From NCBI GenBank assembly GCA_035553855.1, contig DATMJO010000082.1, positions 37,217 through 101,216 of the forward strand: a DNA stretch of 64,000 nt. Reading direction: 5' to 3'. Below are positions 23,530-30,941 of the stretch, in pieces (positions within the stretch are counted from its first letter, which is position 1; every line of letters begins with the position of its first letter). Source of the stretch: JBBDYQ01 sp035553855 (lineage in GTDB: Bacteria > Actinomycetota > Thermoleophilia > Solirubrobacterales > Thermoleophilaceae). A model generated the notes under the pieces. It did not search any database, was not told the DNA's origin, and saw only the letters and a program-made list of their open reading frames with translations. The translations under genes were made by a program, and so were the position numbers.

Positions 23530-24534
23530 ATGCCCGCCCCGCTCTTCCTCCGCCACGACGCCTCGCTGGGGCACGACACCGGCGCGCATCCCGAGCGCGC
23601 GGCCCGCATCCCGGCGATCGAGCGGGAGCTTCAGGCCCGGGGGGGCCTCGGCTACGAGGTGCGGGACGCCCCGGAGGCGCCCGTCGAGGCGCTGCTGCGG
23701 GTGCATCCGCAGAGCCACGTCGACGCCGTGCGCGCCATGTGCGAGACAGGCGGCTCGTTCGACCTCGACACGCCCGCCGGCCCCGGATCCTGGGAGGCCG
23801 CGCTCACGGGCGCGGGCGCGGCGGTCGCCATGGTGGAGGCGCTCGTCGCGGGCGAGGCGCCCTGCGGCTTCTGCGCGCTCCGGCCGCCGGGGCACCACGC
23901 GGAGCCCGCCACCGCGATGGGCTTCTGCCTCTTCAACAGCGTCGCCGTCGGGGCCCGGCACGCGATCGGCGCGCTCGGTCTGGAGCGCGTTCTGATCCTC
24001 GACTGGGACGTCCATCACGGAAACGGCACGAACGCCGCGTTCCACGCGAGCCGCGAGGTCCTGTTCGCGAGCATCCACCAGTCGCCGCTGTACCCCGGCA
24101 CCGGCGCGCTCTCCGACATCGGCTCGGGCGAGGGCGCGGGCTACTCGCTGAACCTGCCGGTCCCGCCCGGGTCGGGTGAGGAGACGTTCCTCGGCCTGCT
24201 GCAGCACGTGGTCGCGCCCGCGGCGCGCGCGTTCGAGCCGCAGCTCGTGCTCGTCTCGGCGGGCTATGACGCCCATGCGGACGACCCGCTGGCCGAGTGC
24301 GAGCTCACCGACTCCTCCTATGGGGCGCTGGCGGCGGGCGTGCGCGACCTCGCGGGGGAGCTGGGCGTCCCGTTCGGCGCCGTGCTCGAGGGCGGCTACG
24401 ACCTGCGCGCGCTGTCGGCGTCGGTTGCCGAGACCCTGGCGGCGTTCGCCGGTGACGGAACGGCTCCGGAGGTCGATCCGGATGCCGTCACCGAGCGCTC
24501 CAGGGCGGCGCATGCCGCCCACTGGCCGCTCTGA
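23530..24534 (+). CDS. Histone-deacetylase-family (AcuC-like) hydrolase
   Basis: 334 residues of arginase/deacetylase fold. LRPPGHHAEP, DWDVHHGNGTNAAF (Zn ligands Asp and His), SAGYDAHADDPLAE (third Zn Asp) and EGGYDL match class II HDAC-like bacterial deacetylases such as AcuC or acetylpolyamine amidohydrolase. The substrate could be acetyl-lysine proteins or polyamines. ATG 23530 has TACGGT (23518-23523) 6 bases before it, suggesting a leaderless message. Divergent from nadB. Confidence 0.9.
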   Translation: MPAPLFLRHDASLGHDTGAHPERAARIPAIERELQARGGLGYEVRDAPEAPVEALLRVHPQSHVDAVRAMCETGGSFDLDTPAGPGSWEAALTGAGAAVAMVEALVAGEAPCGFCALRPPGHHAEPATAMGFCLFNSVAVGARHAIGALGLERVLILDWDVHHGNGTNAAFHASREVLFASIHQSPLYPGTGALSDIGSGEGAGYSLNLPVPPGSGEETFLGLLQHVVAPAARAFEPQLVLVSAGYDAHADDPLAECELTDSSYGALAAGVRDLAGELGVPFGAVLEGGYDLRALSASVAETLAAFAGDGTAPEVDPDAVTERSRAAHAAHWPL

Positions 24535-25209
24535 CTAGCCGCCACCGTTGACGAAGCGGGGGTAGCCCCCGGGGAAGCCGCGGCTCGCGTACTTCTCGGC
24601 CTCCTTCTCGGCGTCCTCGCTCGTGTCGAAGCGCCCGGCGAAGACGACCCAGTACCCGGGGTTCAGGCTCGAGTAGTCGTCGGACTGGAGCACGCCCGCG
24701 GGGATGCCCTCGTCGGCCATCGAGCTCGCGCGGCGCTCGGCCGCGGCGCGGTCCTCCGAGGAGACCAGGATCACGGTGTAGGCGCTGGTGTCGGCGGGCC
24801 AGCTCTCGAGGTCGCCGCCCGTCCGGGACGGCTCCTCCGGCGCGGGCGCAGGCGCCGGCTCCTCCTCCGCCGCGGGCGGAGCGGGCGCGGAGTCCGTAGG
24901 GACGGGCGCGGAGTCGGTTGGGACCGGCGCGGGCGCGGGCGCGGCGGCGGTCGGGACCGGGGCCGAGGCGACCTGCTCCGCGTCCCCGGCCACGTCGGCC
25001 AGCGCGAGTGCGAGCGCTATCCCGGCTGCGAGCACGACGCCGCCCACCACCGCGGCGGGGAGCCGCCACGAGGGCGGCTGGCGCCAGGCGAGCGCGATCC
25101 GCTGGCCGCACTCCACGCAGAGAAGCTGCCCGGCGTCGGCGGCGGCCCCGCAGCGGGGGCAGGAGACCGTGCCCGTGGGGGCGCTCGGCTCGGCCTGCTG
25201 GACGCTCAC
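24535..25209 (-). CDS. Zinc ribbon-TM-SPOR domain protein
   Basis: 224 residues from GTG 25209. Zinc ribbon C17-x2-C20...C31-x2-C34 faces the cytoplasm; one transmembrane helix (about 48-70); then a long Ala/Pro spacer; then a C-terminal SPOR-like domain (YTVILVSSEDRAAAERRASS ... GYWVVFAGRFDTSEDAEKEA). SPOR domains bind denuded peptidoglycan at division sites. The GTG overlaps the stop of the upstream zinc-ribbon gene (GTGA), so the two are coupled. Confidence 0.82.
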   Translation of the reverse strand: MSVQQAEPSAPTGTVSCPRCGAAADAGQLLCVECGQRIALAWRQPPSWRLPAAVVGGVVLAAGIALALALADVAGDAEQVASAPVPTAAAPAPAPVPTDSAPVPTDSAPAPPAAEEEPAPAPAPEEPSRTGGDLESWPADTSAYTVILVSSEDRAAAERRASSMADEGIPAGVLQSDDYSSLNPGYWVVFAGRFDTSEDAEKEAEKYASRGFPGGYPRFVNGGG

Positions 25210-25721
25210 GACTCCTCCTTCGGCTCGGCCGGGGCCTCCTCCTCCGCGGCGCCGGCCCCCGGGGCGTGCGAGCCGTTCGGGCCGGAGGGGGCCTCGATGC
25301 CCGCGTCGCGGGCGGTGCCGCAGCGCGAGCAGAAGCGGTCGTCGGTGCCGAGGAGCGTGCCGCAGGCGGGGCAGGGCCCGGCGATTCCCGCGGCGACCAC
25401 CTCGAGCAGCGTCGAGCGCTCGCCGAGCGCGGCGCCGAGCCCGCCCTCCTCCTCGTGGAGGCGGGCGATCTCCTCGGCGCGGGACTTCACGAGCCCGTCG
25501 TCGGAGTGGCCGCGGCGGTGCATCTCGAAGACGAGCGCTCCGAGCTCGAGCAGGAGCGCCTCGCGTCGGCGGCGGAGCTGGCGCAGGCGGCGCCGCATCG
25601 CGCCGCGGTCGCGCGCGCTGGGACGCGGAGTGGAGGGCGCCGGGTCGCCTCCGGCGGGCACCGCCGAACCGGCGGCGGACTCGTCGGCGCGCTGGCGCAG
25701 GCGTGTCAGGAGCGAATGCAT
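25206..25721 (-). CDS. Coiled-coil protein with C-terminal zinc ribbon
   Basis: 171 residues. An Arg/Glu-rich helix (MRRRLRQLRRRREALLLEL ... ARLHEEE) likely forms a coiled coil. C-x2-C (CPACG) and C-x2-C (CSRCG) near residues 117-136 form a zinc ribbon, followed by an acidic tail. Coupled by a 4-base overlap to the SPOR protein; the shared ribbons hint at a common partner. TATAGT (minus strand, 25765-25760) could be its -10. Function unknown. Confidence 0.78.
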   Translation of the reverse strand: MHSLLTRLRQRADESAAGSAVPAGGDPAPSTPRPSARDRGAMRRRLRQLRRRREALLLELGALVFEMHRRGHSDDGLVKSRAEEIARLHEEEGGLGAALGERSTLLEVVAAGIAGPCPACGTLLGTDDRFCSRCGTARDAGIEAPSGPNGSHAPGAGAAEEEAPAEPKEES

Positions 25722-25771
25722 TGGCTGGGTCGGCAGCAGGGGGCACGACCCCGCGACCCACTATAGCCCTG

Positions 25772-25791
25772 GCCCGGGCGGCAACCCGGGC
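25772..25791 (-). terminator. Hairpin downstream of glycosyltransferase
   Basis: GCCCGGG-CGGCAA-CCCGGGC is a perfect 7-base stem in the 85-base gap after the glycosyltransferase stop (25807). No U-tract follows on the minus strand, so termination strength is unclear. Confidence 0.35.
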
Positions 25792-25806
25792 GCCTGGACG
25801 GCTGTT

Positions 25807-26754
25807 TCACGCGGTCTCCCCGGCGACCTCGGAGTAGGCCCGCGCCACGCGCTCGGCCATCCTGTGGCGGTCGAAGATCCCGGCTCGCGCGCGGCCCCTG
25901 ATGCGCGGATCCGGATCGTCGAGCGGCTCCAGGGCGGCCCGGGCCCAGAGGTCGCGGTCGAACGGGGCGCAGAGCGTCCCGGCGATTCCGGCGAGCGCCA
26001 CCGGCGCGATGCCGACGGGGGTGGCGAGGACCGGGACGTCGCAGGCCAGCGCCTCGAGCGGCGCCAGGCCGAAGCCCTCGCGGTCCGACGGGGCGAGGAC
26101 GGCGTTCACCGCGTTCACGTGGTCGGGCACCTCGTCGGGGTGGGTCCCGGCATAGGTGAGCAGCACGGCGCCGGTCGCGGCGGCCACCGCCTGGGCGCGG
26201 TCGTGGCGCTTCTCCATCCGGCCCGGGTCCGCGGGGAACAGCAGGTAGCGGCCGTCCGGGTCCAGCCCGAGCCGCTCCCGCGCCTCCCGGCGGTCCCGTG
26301 GAGCGAAGCGATCGCGGTCGACGCCGCAGGGAAGCACCGCCACGCGGCGCCGCGTGCCCGCGCCCGGGAGGCGCTCCCGGGCGAGTGAGGCGGAGACCGT
26401 GGCCGGAAGCGCGGCGCGCCGCGCGACCCGGCGGGAGATGCCGCCGACCGCGGCGTCCGCCAGGTCGGTGCCGTGGAAGGTCACGACGACGGGCGCGCGG
26501 CGCGCCGCGACGGCACCCGGGGCGCTGAGCCCGTAGTGGGCGTGGACGACGTCGTAATCCCCGGCCCGGACCTGCCTGCGGACGGCGGGGATCGCGGCGA
26601 TGTAGCCCCGCAGGCCCCCGCCCGGCTCGATCTCGTGCACGTCGACCTCGATGCCGTCGATCCCCCTGAGCGCCTCGACCTGGTCGCGCACGAAGCGGCC
26701 GAGGGCGGGGCGGGCGGCCGACGGGTACATGTTGGTGACGACGAGGACCCGCAC
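25807..26754 (-). CDS. Family 4 glycosyltransferase
   Basis: 315 residues. The N domain begins MRVLVVTNMYPSAARPALGRFV and has VHAHYGLSAPGAVAA and VTFHGTDL. The C domain has the GT-B nucleotide-sugar region with DREGFGLAPLEALACDVPVL (EX7E). The protein is short for a GT4 (usually 360-420) because the linker between domains is compact. Probably adds a sugar to a lipid or polysaccharide precursor at the cytoplasmic face. No other glycan genes adjoin it. Confidence 0.88.
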   Translation of the reverse strand: MRVLVVTNMYPSAARPALGRFVRDQVEALRGIDGIEVDVHEIEPGGGLRGYIAAIPAVRRQVRAGDYDVVHAHYGLSAPGAVAARRAPVVVTFHGTDLADAAVGGISRRVARRAALPATVSASLARERLPGAGTRRRVAVLPCGVDRDRFAPRDRREARERLGLDPDGRYLLFPADPGRMEKRHDRAQAVAAATGAVLLTYAGTHPDEVPDHVNAVNAVLAPSDREGFGLAPLEALACDVPVLATPVGIAPVALAGIAGTLCAPFDRDLWARAALEPLDDPDPRIRGRARAGIFDRHRMAERVARAYSEVAGETA

Positions 26755-26780
26755 GCGGCCGCAGCGTATCCCGCCCCGCC

Positions 26781-26829
26781 CGTCACGAAGGCGTCACCAG
26801 CCCGTGACGGCGCGGTCTGGCCCCGTCAC
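26781..26829. promoter_or_regulatory. Phased CGTCAC/GTGACG boxes upstream of the pilin
   Basis: CGTCAC occurs at 26781, 26792 and 26824 and its complement GTGACG at about 26803, so the first three are 11 bases apart and the fourth two turns on. They lie on one helix face 55-100 bases before the Flp-type pilin start and may bind a regulator. Confidence 0.35.
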
Positions 26830-26883
26830 GCGCGGGCGCGCAGGCTCGCCTCAGAGCAGGCACCCGATTCGAGGAGGCACGAG

Positions 26884-27126
26884 ATGTACCGCACGATGGG
26901 GCGCGCCCACGCAGCCCTCCACCACGCGAGCGCCGCCGCCGCGAGGCGGCTCGCCCGCCAGGCGGGCCAGGGGACCGTCGAGTACGTGGCGCTGATCCTG
27001 CTGGTCGCCCTGGTGATGGCCGGCGTGGTCGCCGCGATGCGCAACTTCGAGACCGACGAGGGCAAGGACCTCGGCGACGCGATCCTGGGCAAGATCAAGG
27101 ACGCGGTGAACCAGGTGGACTTCTGA
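26884..27126 (+). CDS. Flp/TadE-type pilin-like protein (class III signal)
   Basis: 80 residues. G28-Q-G-T-V-E33 followed by YVALILLVALVMAGVVAAM is a prepilin peptidase site (cleavage after Gly, Glu at +5) and hydrophobic pilin helix, as in Flp pilins of tight-adherence systems. GAGGAGG precedes ATG by 6 bases. No tad ATPase, secretin or prepilin peptidase genes are in the window, so it is an orphan pilin or served by genes elsewhere. Confidence 0.85.
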   Translation: MYRTMGRAHAALHHASAAAARRLARQAGQGTVEYVALILLVALVMAGVVAAMRNFETDEGKDLGDAILGKIKDAVNQVDF

Positions 27127-27154
27127 GGGCCGGGTCCGCGCCACCCGTGCGAAC

Positions 27155-28009
27155 ATGCCGCGGGTGACGCGACCGGACCCGACCGATCCCATCGCGGTCT
27201 TCGACTCCGGCGTGGGAGGCCTCACCGTGCTGCACGAGTGCCTCGTCTCCCTGCCGCACGAGGACTTCGTCTACCTGGGCGATACGGCCCGCTTCCCGTA
27301 CGGCGACCGCAGCGCCGACGAGCTCCGCGGCTTCGCGCTCGAGCTCGGCGAGCTGCTGCTCGGCGCCGGCGCGAAGCTGCTGCTCGTGGCGTGCAACGCG
27401 GCCACCTCGGCCGCGCTGCCCGCGCTGAGGGCGGAGTTCGGCGGGCGGGTGCCGGTGGTGGGGGTGGTCGAGCCGGAGTCCCGGCTCGCGGCCCGCGCCA
27501 CCCGCAGCGGCCGGATCGGCCTGCTCGCCACCCGCGCCACCGTCGAGAGCGGCGCCTACGCGCGGGCCGTCGAGGCGGCGGCGCCGGGCGCAGAGCTCGT
27601 GTCGGTGGCCTGCCCGCGGCTCGCGCCCTTCATCCAGGACGGCGGCGAGGTGGACGAGCGGGTCGTGGACTTCGTCGAGGAGTACTGCGCGCCGCTGATC
27701 GAGGCGCGTGTGGACACCGTGATCCTCGGCTGTACGCACTACCCGCTGGTCCGCCCGATCCTCCAGCGGGCGCTGGGCCGCGGCGTGGACATCGTCAGCT
27801 CGGGCCCCGCGATGGCCGACGAGGTCTCGCGCGCCCTGTCGGGCGCCGGCCTCTCGCGCCGCTCGGACCGCCGCGGCGACTACCGCTTCCTCTGCTCCGG
27901 CGAGGCCGCCGACTTCCGCCGCGTCGGGACCCGCTTCCTCCAGATGCCGCTGGGCCGGGTCGAGCACGTGGACGTCCGTCCCGCGGCGCCGGTCGGGAGC
28001 GCGGCGTGA
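27155..28009 (+). CDS. murI: Glutamate racemase
   Basis: 284 residues. IAVFDSGVGGLTVL, YLGDTARFPYG, VACNAATSAAL (first catalytic Cys) and VILGCTHYPLV (second Cys) are diagnostic. Makes D-glutamate for peptidoglycan. The stop overlaps the rph start (GTGA), forming the start of a murI-rph-rdgB-CDF run. Confidence 0.96.
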   Translation: MPRVTRPDPTDPIAVFDSGVGGLTVLHECLVSLPHEDFVYLGDTARFPYGDRSADELRGFALELGELLLGAGAKLLLVACNAATSAALPALRAEFGGRVPVVGVVEPESRLAARATRSGRIGLLATRATVESGAYARAVEAAAPGAELVSVACPRLAPFIQDGGEVDERVVDFVEEYCAPLIEARVDTVILGCTHYPLVRPILQRALGRGVDIVSSGPAMADEVSRALSGAGLSRRSDRRGDYRFLCSGEAADFRRVGTRFLQMPLGRVEHVDVRPAAPVGSAA

Positions 28010-28731
28010 GCGCCGCTCGCCACGACGGCCGCGCGCCCGACGAGCTGCGGCCGGTCTCGATCACGCCCGGCTTCGTCAGGAGCGCCACGGGCTCCGCCCT
28101 CATCGAGGCCGGGGGGACCCGCGTCATCTGCACCGCGTCGGTCGTCGAGTCGGTCCCGCGCTGGATGCAGGGCCGCGGCGAGGGCTGGCTGACGGCCGAG
28201 TACTCGATGCTCCCGGCGAGCACCGGCGAGCGCAGGCAGCGCGACGTCTCGAAGGGCCGACCGGACGGCCGCACGGTCGAGATCCAGCGGCTGATCGGCC
28301 GTGCGATCCGCGGGATCGTTGACTTCAAGGCCCTGGGGGAGCGCACCGTCTACATCGACTGCGACGTGCTCGAGGCCGACGGCGGCACGCGCTGCGCGTC
28401 GATCACCGGCGGGTACGCGGCGCTGCGGCTGGCATGCCTGCGGCTCGTGGAGGAGGGCAAGCTCGCGAGCGTGCCGCTCACCCAGTCGGTCGCCGCGGTG
28501 TCGTGCGGGATGGTCGACGGCGCCGCCCTGCTCGATCTCGACTACCCCGAGGACTCGGGGGCGGAGGTCGACATGAACGTCGTCATGACCGGCGACGGCG
28601 GCCTCGTGGAGGTCCAGGCCACGGCGGAGCGCACGCCGCTCTCCCGCGCCTCGCTCGATGAGCTGCTCGCGCTCGCCGCGGGCGGCATCACCGAGCTCGA
28701 GCGGGTCCAGGCGGCCGCGACGGGCGCCTGA
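28006..28731 (+). CDS. rph: Ribonuclease PH
   Basis: 241 residues from GTG 28006. RSATGSALIEAGGTRVICTASV, GWLTAEYSMLPAST, GRTVEIQRLIGRAIRG and YIDCDVLEADGGTRCASITGG match RNase PH, the phosphorolytic 3' tRNA-trimming exonuclease. Coupled to murI by a 4-base overlap and 11 bases before rdgB, a common bacterial order. Confidence 0.96.
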   Translation: MSAARHDGRAPDELRPVSITPGFVRSATGSALIEAGGTRVICTASVVESVPRWMQGRGEGWLTAEYSMLPASTGERRQRDVSKGRPDGRTVEIQRLIGRAIRGIVDFKALGERTVYIDCDVLEADGGTRCASITGGYAALRLACLRLVEEGKLASVPLTQSVAAVSCGMVDGAALLDLDYPEDSGAEVDMNVVMTGDGGLVEVQATAERTPLSRASLDELLALAAGGITELERVQAAATGA

Positions 28732-28742
28732 CGGAGTCCGCC

Positions 28743-29324
28743 GTGGAGATGGTGCTGGCCACGCGCAACGCCCACAAGCTGCGGGAGCTCGGCCCGCTGC
28801 TCGAGCCCCACGCGCTCGTGCCGCTGCCGGACGAGGTGGTGCTGCCGCCCGAGACGGGCGAGACCTTCGCCGAGAACGCGCTGGGCAAGGCGCGGGCGGC
28901 CGCGGCCGCCACCGGCATGCCCGCCGTCGCCGACGACTCCGGGATCGCCGCGGCGGCGCTCGGCGGCGCCCCGGGCGTGCGCTCGGCCCGCTTCGCGGGC
29001 GAGGACGCGACCGACGAGGAGAACCTGGCGAAGCTCCTGCGCGAGGTGCCGCCGGACGGCGACACGCGGGTCGCCTACGTGTGCGCGCTGGCATGGGTCG
29101 GGCCCGGTGGCGAGGAGCGGGTCTTCGAGGCCACCTGCGAGGGCCGGCTCACCCATGAGCCGCGGGGATCGGGAGGGTTCGGCTACGACCCGGCGTTCGT
29201 CCCCTCCGACCGCGACGACGATCTCACGATGGCCGAGTTGCCGCCCGCCGAGAAGGACGCCATCAGCCACCGGGGCCGCGCTGCCCGGCTGCTCGGGGAG
29301 TGGCTGCGCCGGGAGAAGGCGTGA
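28743..29324 (+). CDS. rdgB: Non-canonical purine NTP pyrophosphatase (RdgB/HAM1)
   Basis: 193 residues from GTG 28743; ATG 28749 is nearly equivalent. LATRNAHKLREL, ETGETFAENALGKAR, VADDSGIAAAALGGAPGVRSARFAG and GFGYDPAFVP are family signatures. Removes dITP/XTP from the nucleotide pool. The stop overlaps the CDF gene start (GTGA). Confidence 0.95.
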   Translation: MEMVLATRNAHKLRELGPLLEPHALVPLPDEVVLPPETGETFAENALGKARAAAAATGMPAVADDSGIAAAALGGAPGVRSARFAGEDATDEENLAKLLREVPPDGDTRVAYVCALAWVGPGGEERVFEATCEGRLTHEPRGSGGFGYDPAFVPSDRDDDLTMAELPPAEKDAISHRGRAARLLGEWLRREKA

Positions 29325-30247
29325 GGGCCAGGCGCCCGGCGAGCGTCATCGACCCGGCCGCCTACGCGCCCCGCAAGACCCGGGCGGCCGCGGTCTCGAT
29401 CGCCTCGAACCTCGCGCTGATCATCCTGAAGCTCGCCGCCGGGATCGTGACCGGCTCGATCGCGATCCTGACCGAGGCCGTCCACTCGGCGATCGACCTG
29501 ATGGCCTCCGTCGTCGCCTACTTCTCCGTGCGCAAGGCCGAGGAGCCGCCGGACCCGAACCATCCGTACGGCCACGACAAGATCGAGAACCTGGCCGCCG
29601 CGCTGGAGGGCGTGCTGATCCTCGTGGGCGCGGGGATCATCGCCTACGAGTCGCTGCGCCGGCTCGGGAACCCGCCCGAGGTCGAGGCGCTCACGTTCGG
29701 CATCGGCGTGATCGCCCTGTCGGGGATCGTCAACGTGCTCGTCTCCACCTACCTCTACCGGCAGGCGCAGGCCACCGACTCGCCCGCGCTGGAGGGCGAC
29801 GCCGCGCACCTCCGCACGGACGCCGCGACATCGTTCGCCGTGCTCGTCGGGCTGGTGCTCGTCGAGACCACGGGCGCGCAGATCCTCGATCCGCTGGCCG
29901 CGCTCGCCGTGACGGGCGCGATCGTGGTCGCGGGCATCCGCATCGTCAGCCGCTCCTCGCGCGTGCTCGTGGACGAGGCGCTCCCCGAGGAGGAGCTGGC
30001 GGCCATCGAGGCTGCCGTATCCGGCCATGAGGCGCCGGAGGTCGAGGGCTTCCACAAGCTGCGGGCCCGCCGCGCCGGGAGCCGCCGCTACGTGGACCTG
30101 CACGTCCAGTTCCGCGAGGGCACCTCGCTCGAGCGCGCGCACGCCCTCGCCCACGAGCTGCAGGGGGAGATCGCGGCGAGCGTCCGCGGCGCGGACGTGC
30201 TCATCCACCTCGAGCCGTCGCGGCAGAAGCGCCTCAGCGGAGGTTGA
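29321..30247 (+). CDS. Cation diffusion facilitator (CDF) metal efflux transporter
   Basis: 308 residues from GTG 29321. Several transmembrane helices with HSAIDLMASVVAY (Asp/His metal site in TM2), DPNHPYGHDKIENLAA (CDF signature loop) and HLRTDAATSF (TM5 site), then a cytosolic domain with VDLHVQFREGTSLERAH. Exports a divalent metal such as Zn, Fe or Mn; specificity is not readable. Overlaps rdgB, and its 3' end overlaps a small antisense membrane-protein gene by 14 bases. Confidence 0.93.
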   Translation: MRARRPASVIDPAAYAPRKTRAAAVSIASNLALIILKLAAGIVTGSIAILTEAVHSAIDLMASVVAYFSVRKAEEPPDPNHPYGHDKIENLAAALEGVLILVGAGIIAYESLRRLGNPPEVEALTFGIGVIALSGIVNVLVSTYLYRQAQATDSPALEGDAAHLRTDAATSFAVLVGLVLVETTGAQILDPLAALAVTGAIVVAGIRIVSRSSRVLVDEALPEEELAAIEAAVSGHEAPEVEGFHKLRARRAGSRRYVDLHVQFREGTSLERAHALAHELQGEIAASVRGADVLIHLEPSRQKRLSGG

Positions 30248-30374
30248 TCGCCGCCGCCGCGGCGATCGCCAGCAGCACGCCGAAGTAGCCGACGTAGCCC
30301 TGGAGCAGCACGACCAGCGCCGCGATCAGGCAGGCCGCCACCGTCGCCAGCCACGAGATTTGCGAGATGGGCAC
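30234..30374 (-). CDS. 46-residue two-helix membrane protein
   Basis: GTG 30374 to TGA 30234 encodes MPISQISWLATVAACLIAAL, then VVLLQGYVGYFGVLLAIAAA and AAINLR. This gives two hydrophobic stretches separated by a Gln-Gly-Tyr turn. The composition is that of a real membrane peptide, not a shadow frame, and it fills an otherwise empty gap. Its start is 19 bases from the divergent Roadblock-like gene. Function unknown. Confidence 0.5.
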   Translation of the reverse strand: MPISQISWLATVAACLIAALVVLLQGYVGYFGVLLAIAAAAAINLR

Positions 30375-30393
30375 GCCGCTATTCTGGCCCGCG

Positions 30394-30735
30394 ATGGCCG
30401 ACGCCGCGCTGACCCCGGATCTCGCGCTCGCCTATCTCGGCGAGCTGAGCACCGACATCCGGGCCGTAGCGATCCTCGACGAGGCCGGCGCGCTGCAGGC
30501 CTGCAGCCGCGACGGCGACTCCGCGAAGCGCATGGGCGAGCTGGTCGGCGAGCTCTTCGAGTCGGCCGGCGAGCCGGTCACGCAGGTCGAGGTCGCGGCC
30601 GGCGAGGGCTGCGTGTTCGCCGTCCGCGAGGCCGGCTGGACGATCGCGGCCGTGACGGGCCGCTTCGCGCTTCCCTCACTCACCTTCTTCGACCTGCGCA
30701 GCGTCGCGCTGGACCTCTCCGGCGGGACGGCGTGA
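30394..30735 (+). CDS. Small Roadblock/LC7-like protein
   Basis: 113 residues from ATG 30394. LAYLGELSTDIRAVAILDEA and GEGCVFAVREAGWTIAAVTGRF suggest a profilin-like alpha/beta Roadblock domain. It begins an operon whose members overlap by four bases and end in tldD-tldE. TATTCT (30380-30385) lies 8 bases before the start. The domain call is by pattern only; a GTPase partner is not present. Confidence 0.55.
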   Translation: MADAALTPDLALAYLGELSTDIRAVAILDEAGALQACSRDGDSAKRMGELVGELFESAGEPVTQVEVAAGEGCVFAVREAGWTIAAVTGRFALPSLTFFDLRSVALDLSGGTA

Positions 30736-30941
30736 AGGACCGGCGCGGGCCGGTCGGGCGCGTCGGCGAGCTCGCGGCCGGCATCGCCGCCACGGCCGCC
30801 CGCCGCCGGCAGGCGCGCGAGCCGCGTGTGCTGGTCTACGACGCCTCGGGCCACGCACGGGCGCTCACGCCCGGCGACGGCGCTCACGAGCGCCTGCTGG
30901 CCGCGGGCACGGAGCTGATCGAGCTGGGGCTGCCGGAGTGA
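30732..30941 (+). CDS. Small basic hypothetical protein in the tldDE operon
   Basis: 69 residues from GTG 30732, overlapping the previous stop (GTGA) and overlapping tldD in the same way. N terminus Arg/Gly-rich (MKDRRGPVGRVGELAAGIAA), middle REPRVLVYDASGHARALTPG. No domain recognised. Being locked between two coupled genes supports that it is translated. It could be a cofactor or substrate for the TldD/E peptidase, but this is only a guess. Confidence 0.6.
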   Translation: MKDRRGPVGRVGELAAGIAATAARRRQAREPRVLVYDASGHARALTPGDGAHERLLAAGTELIELGLPE

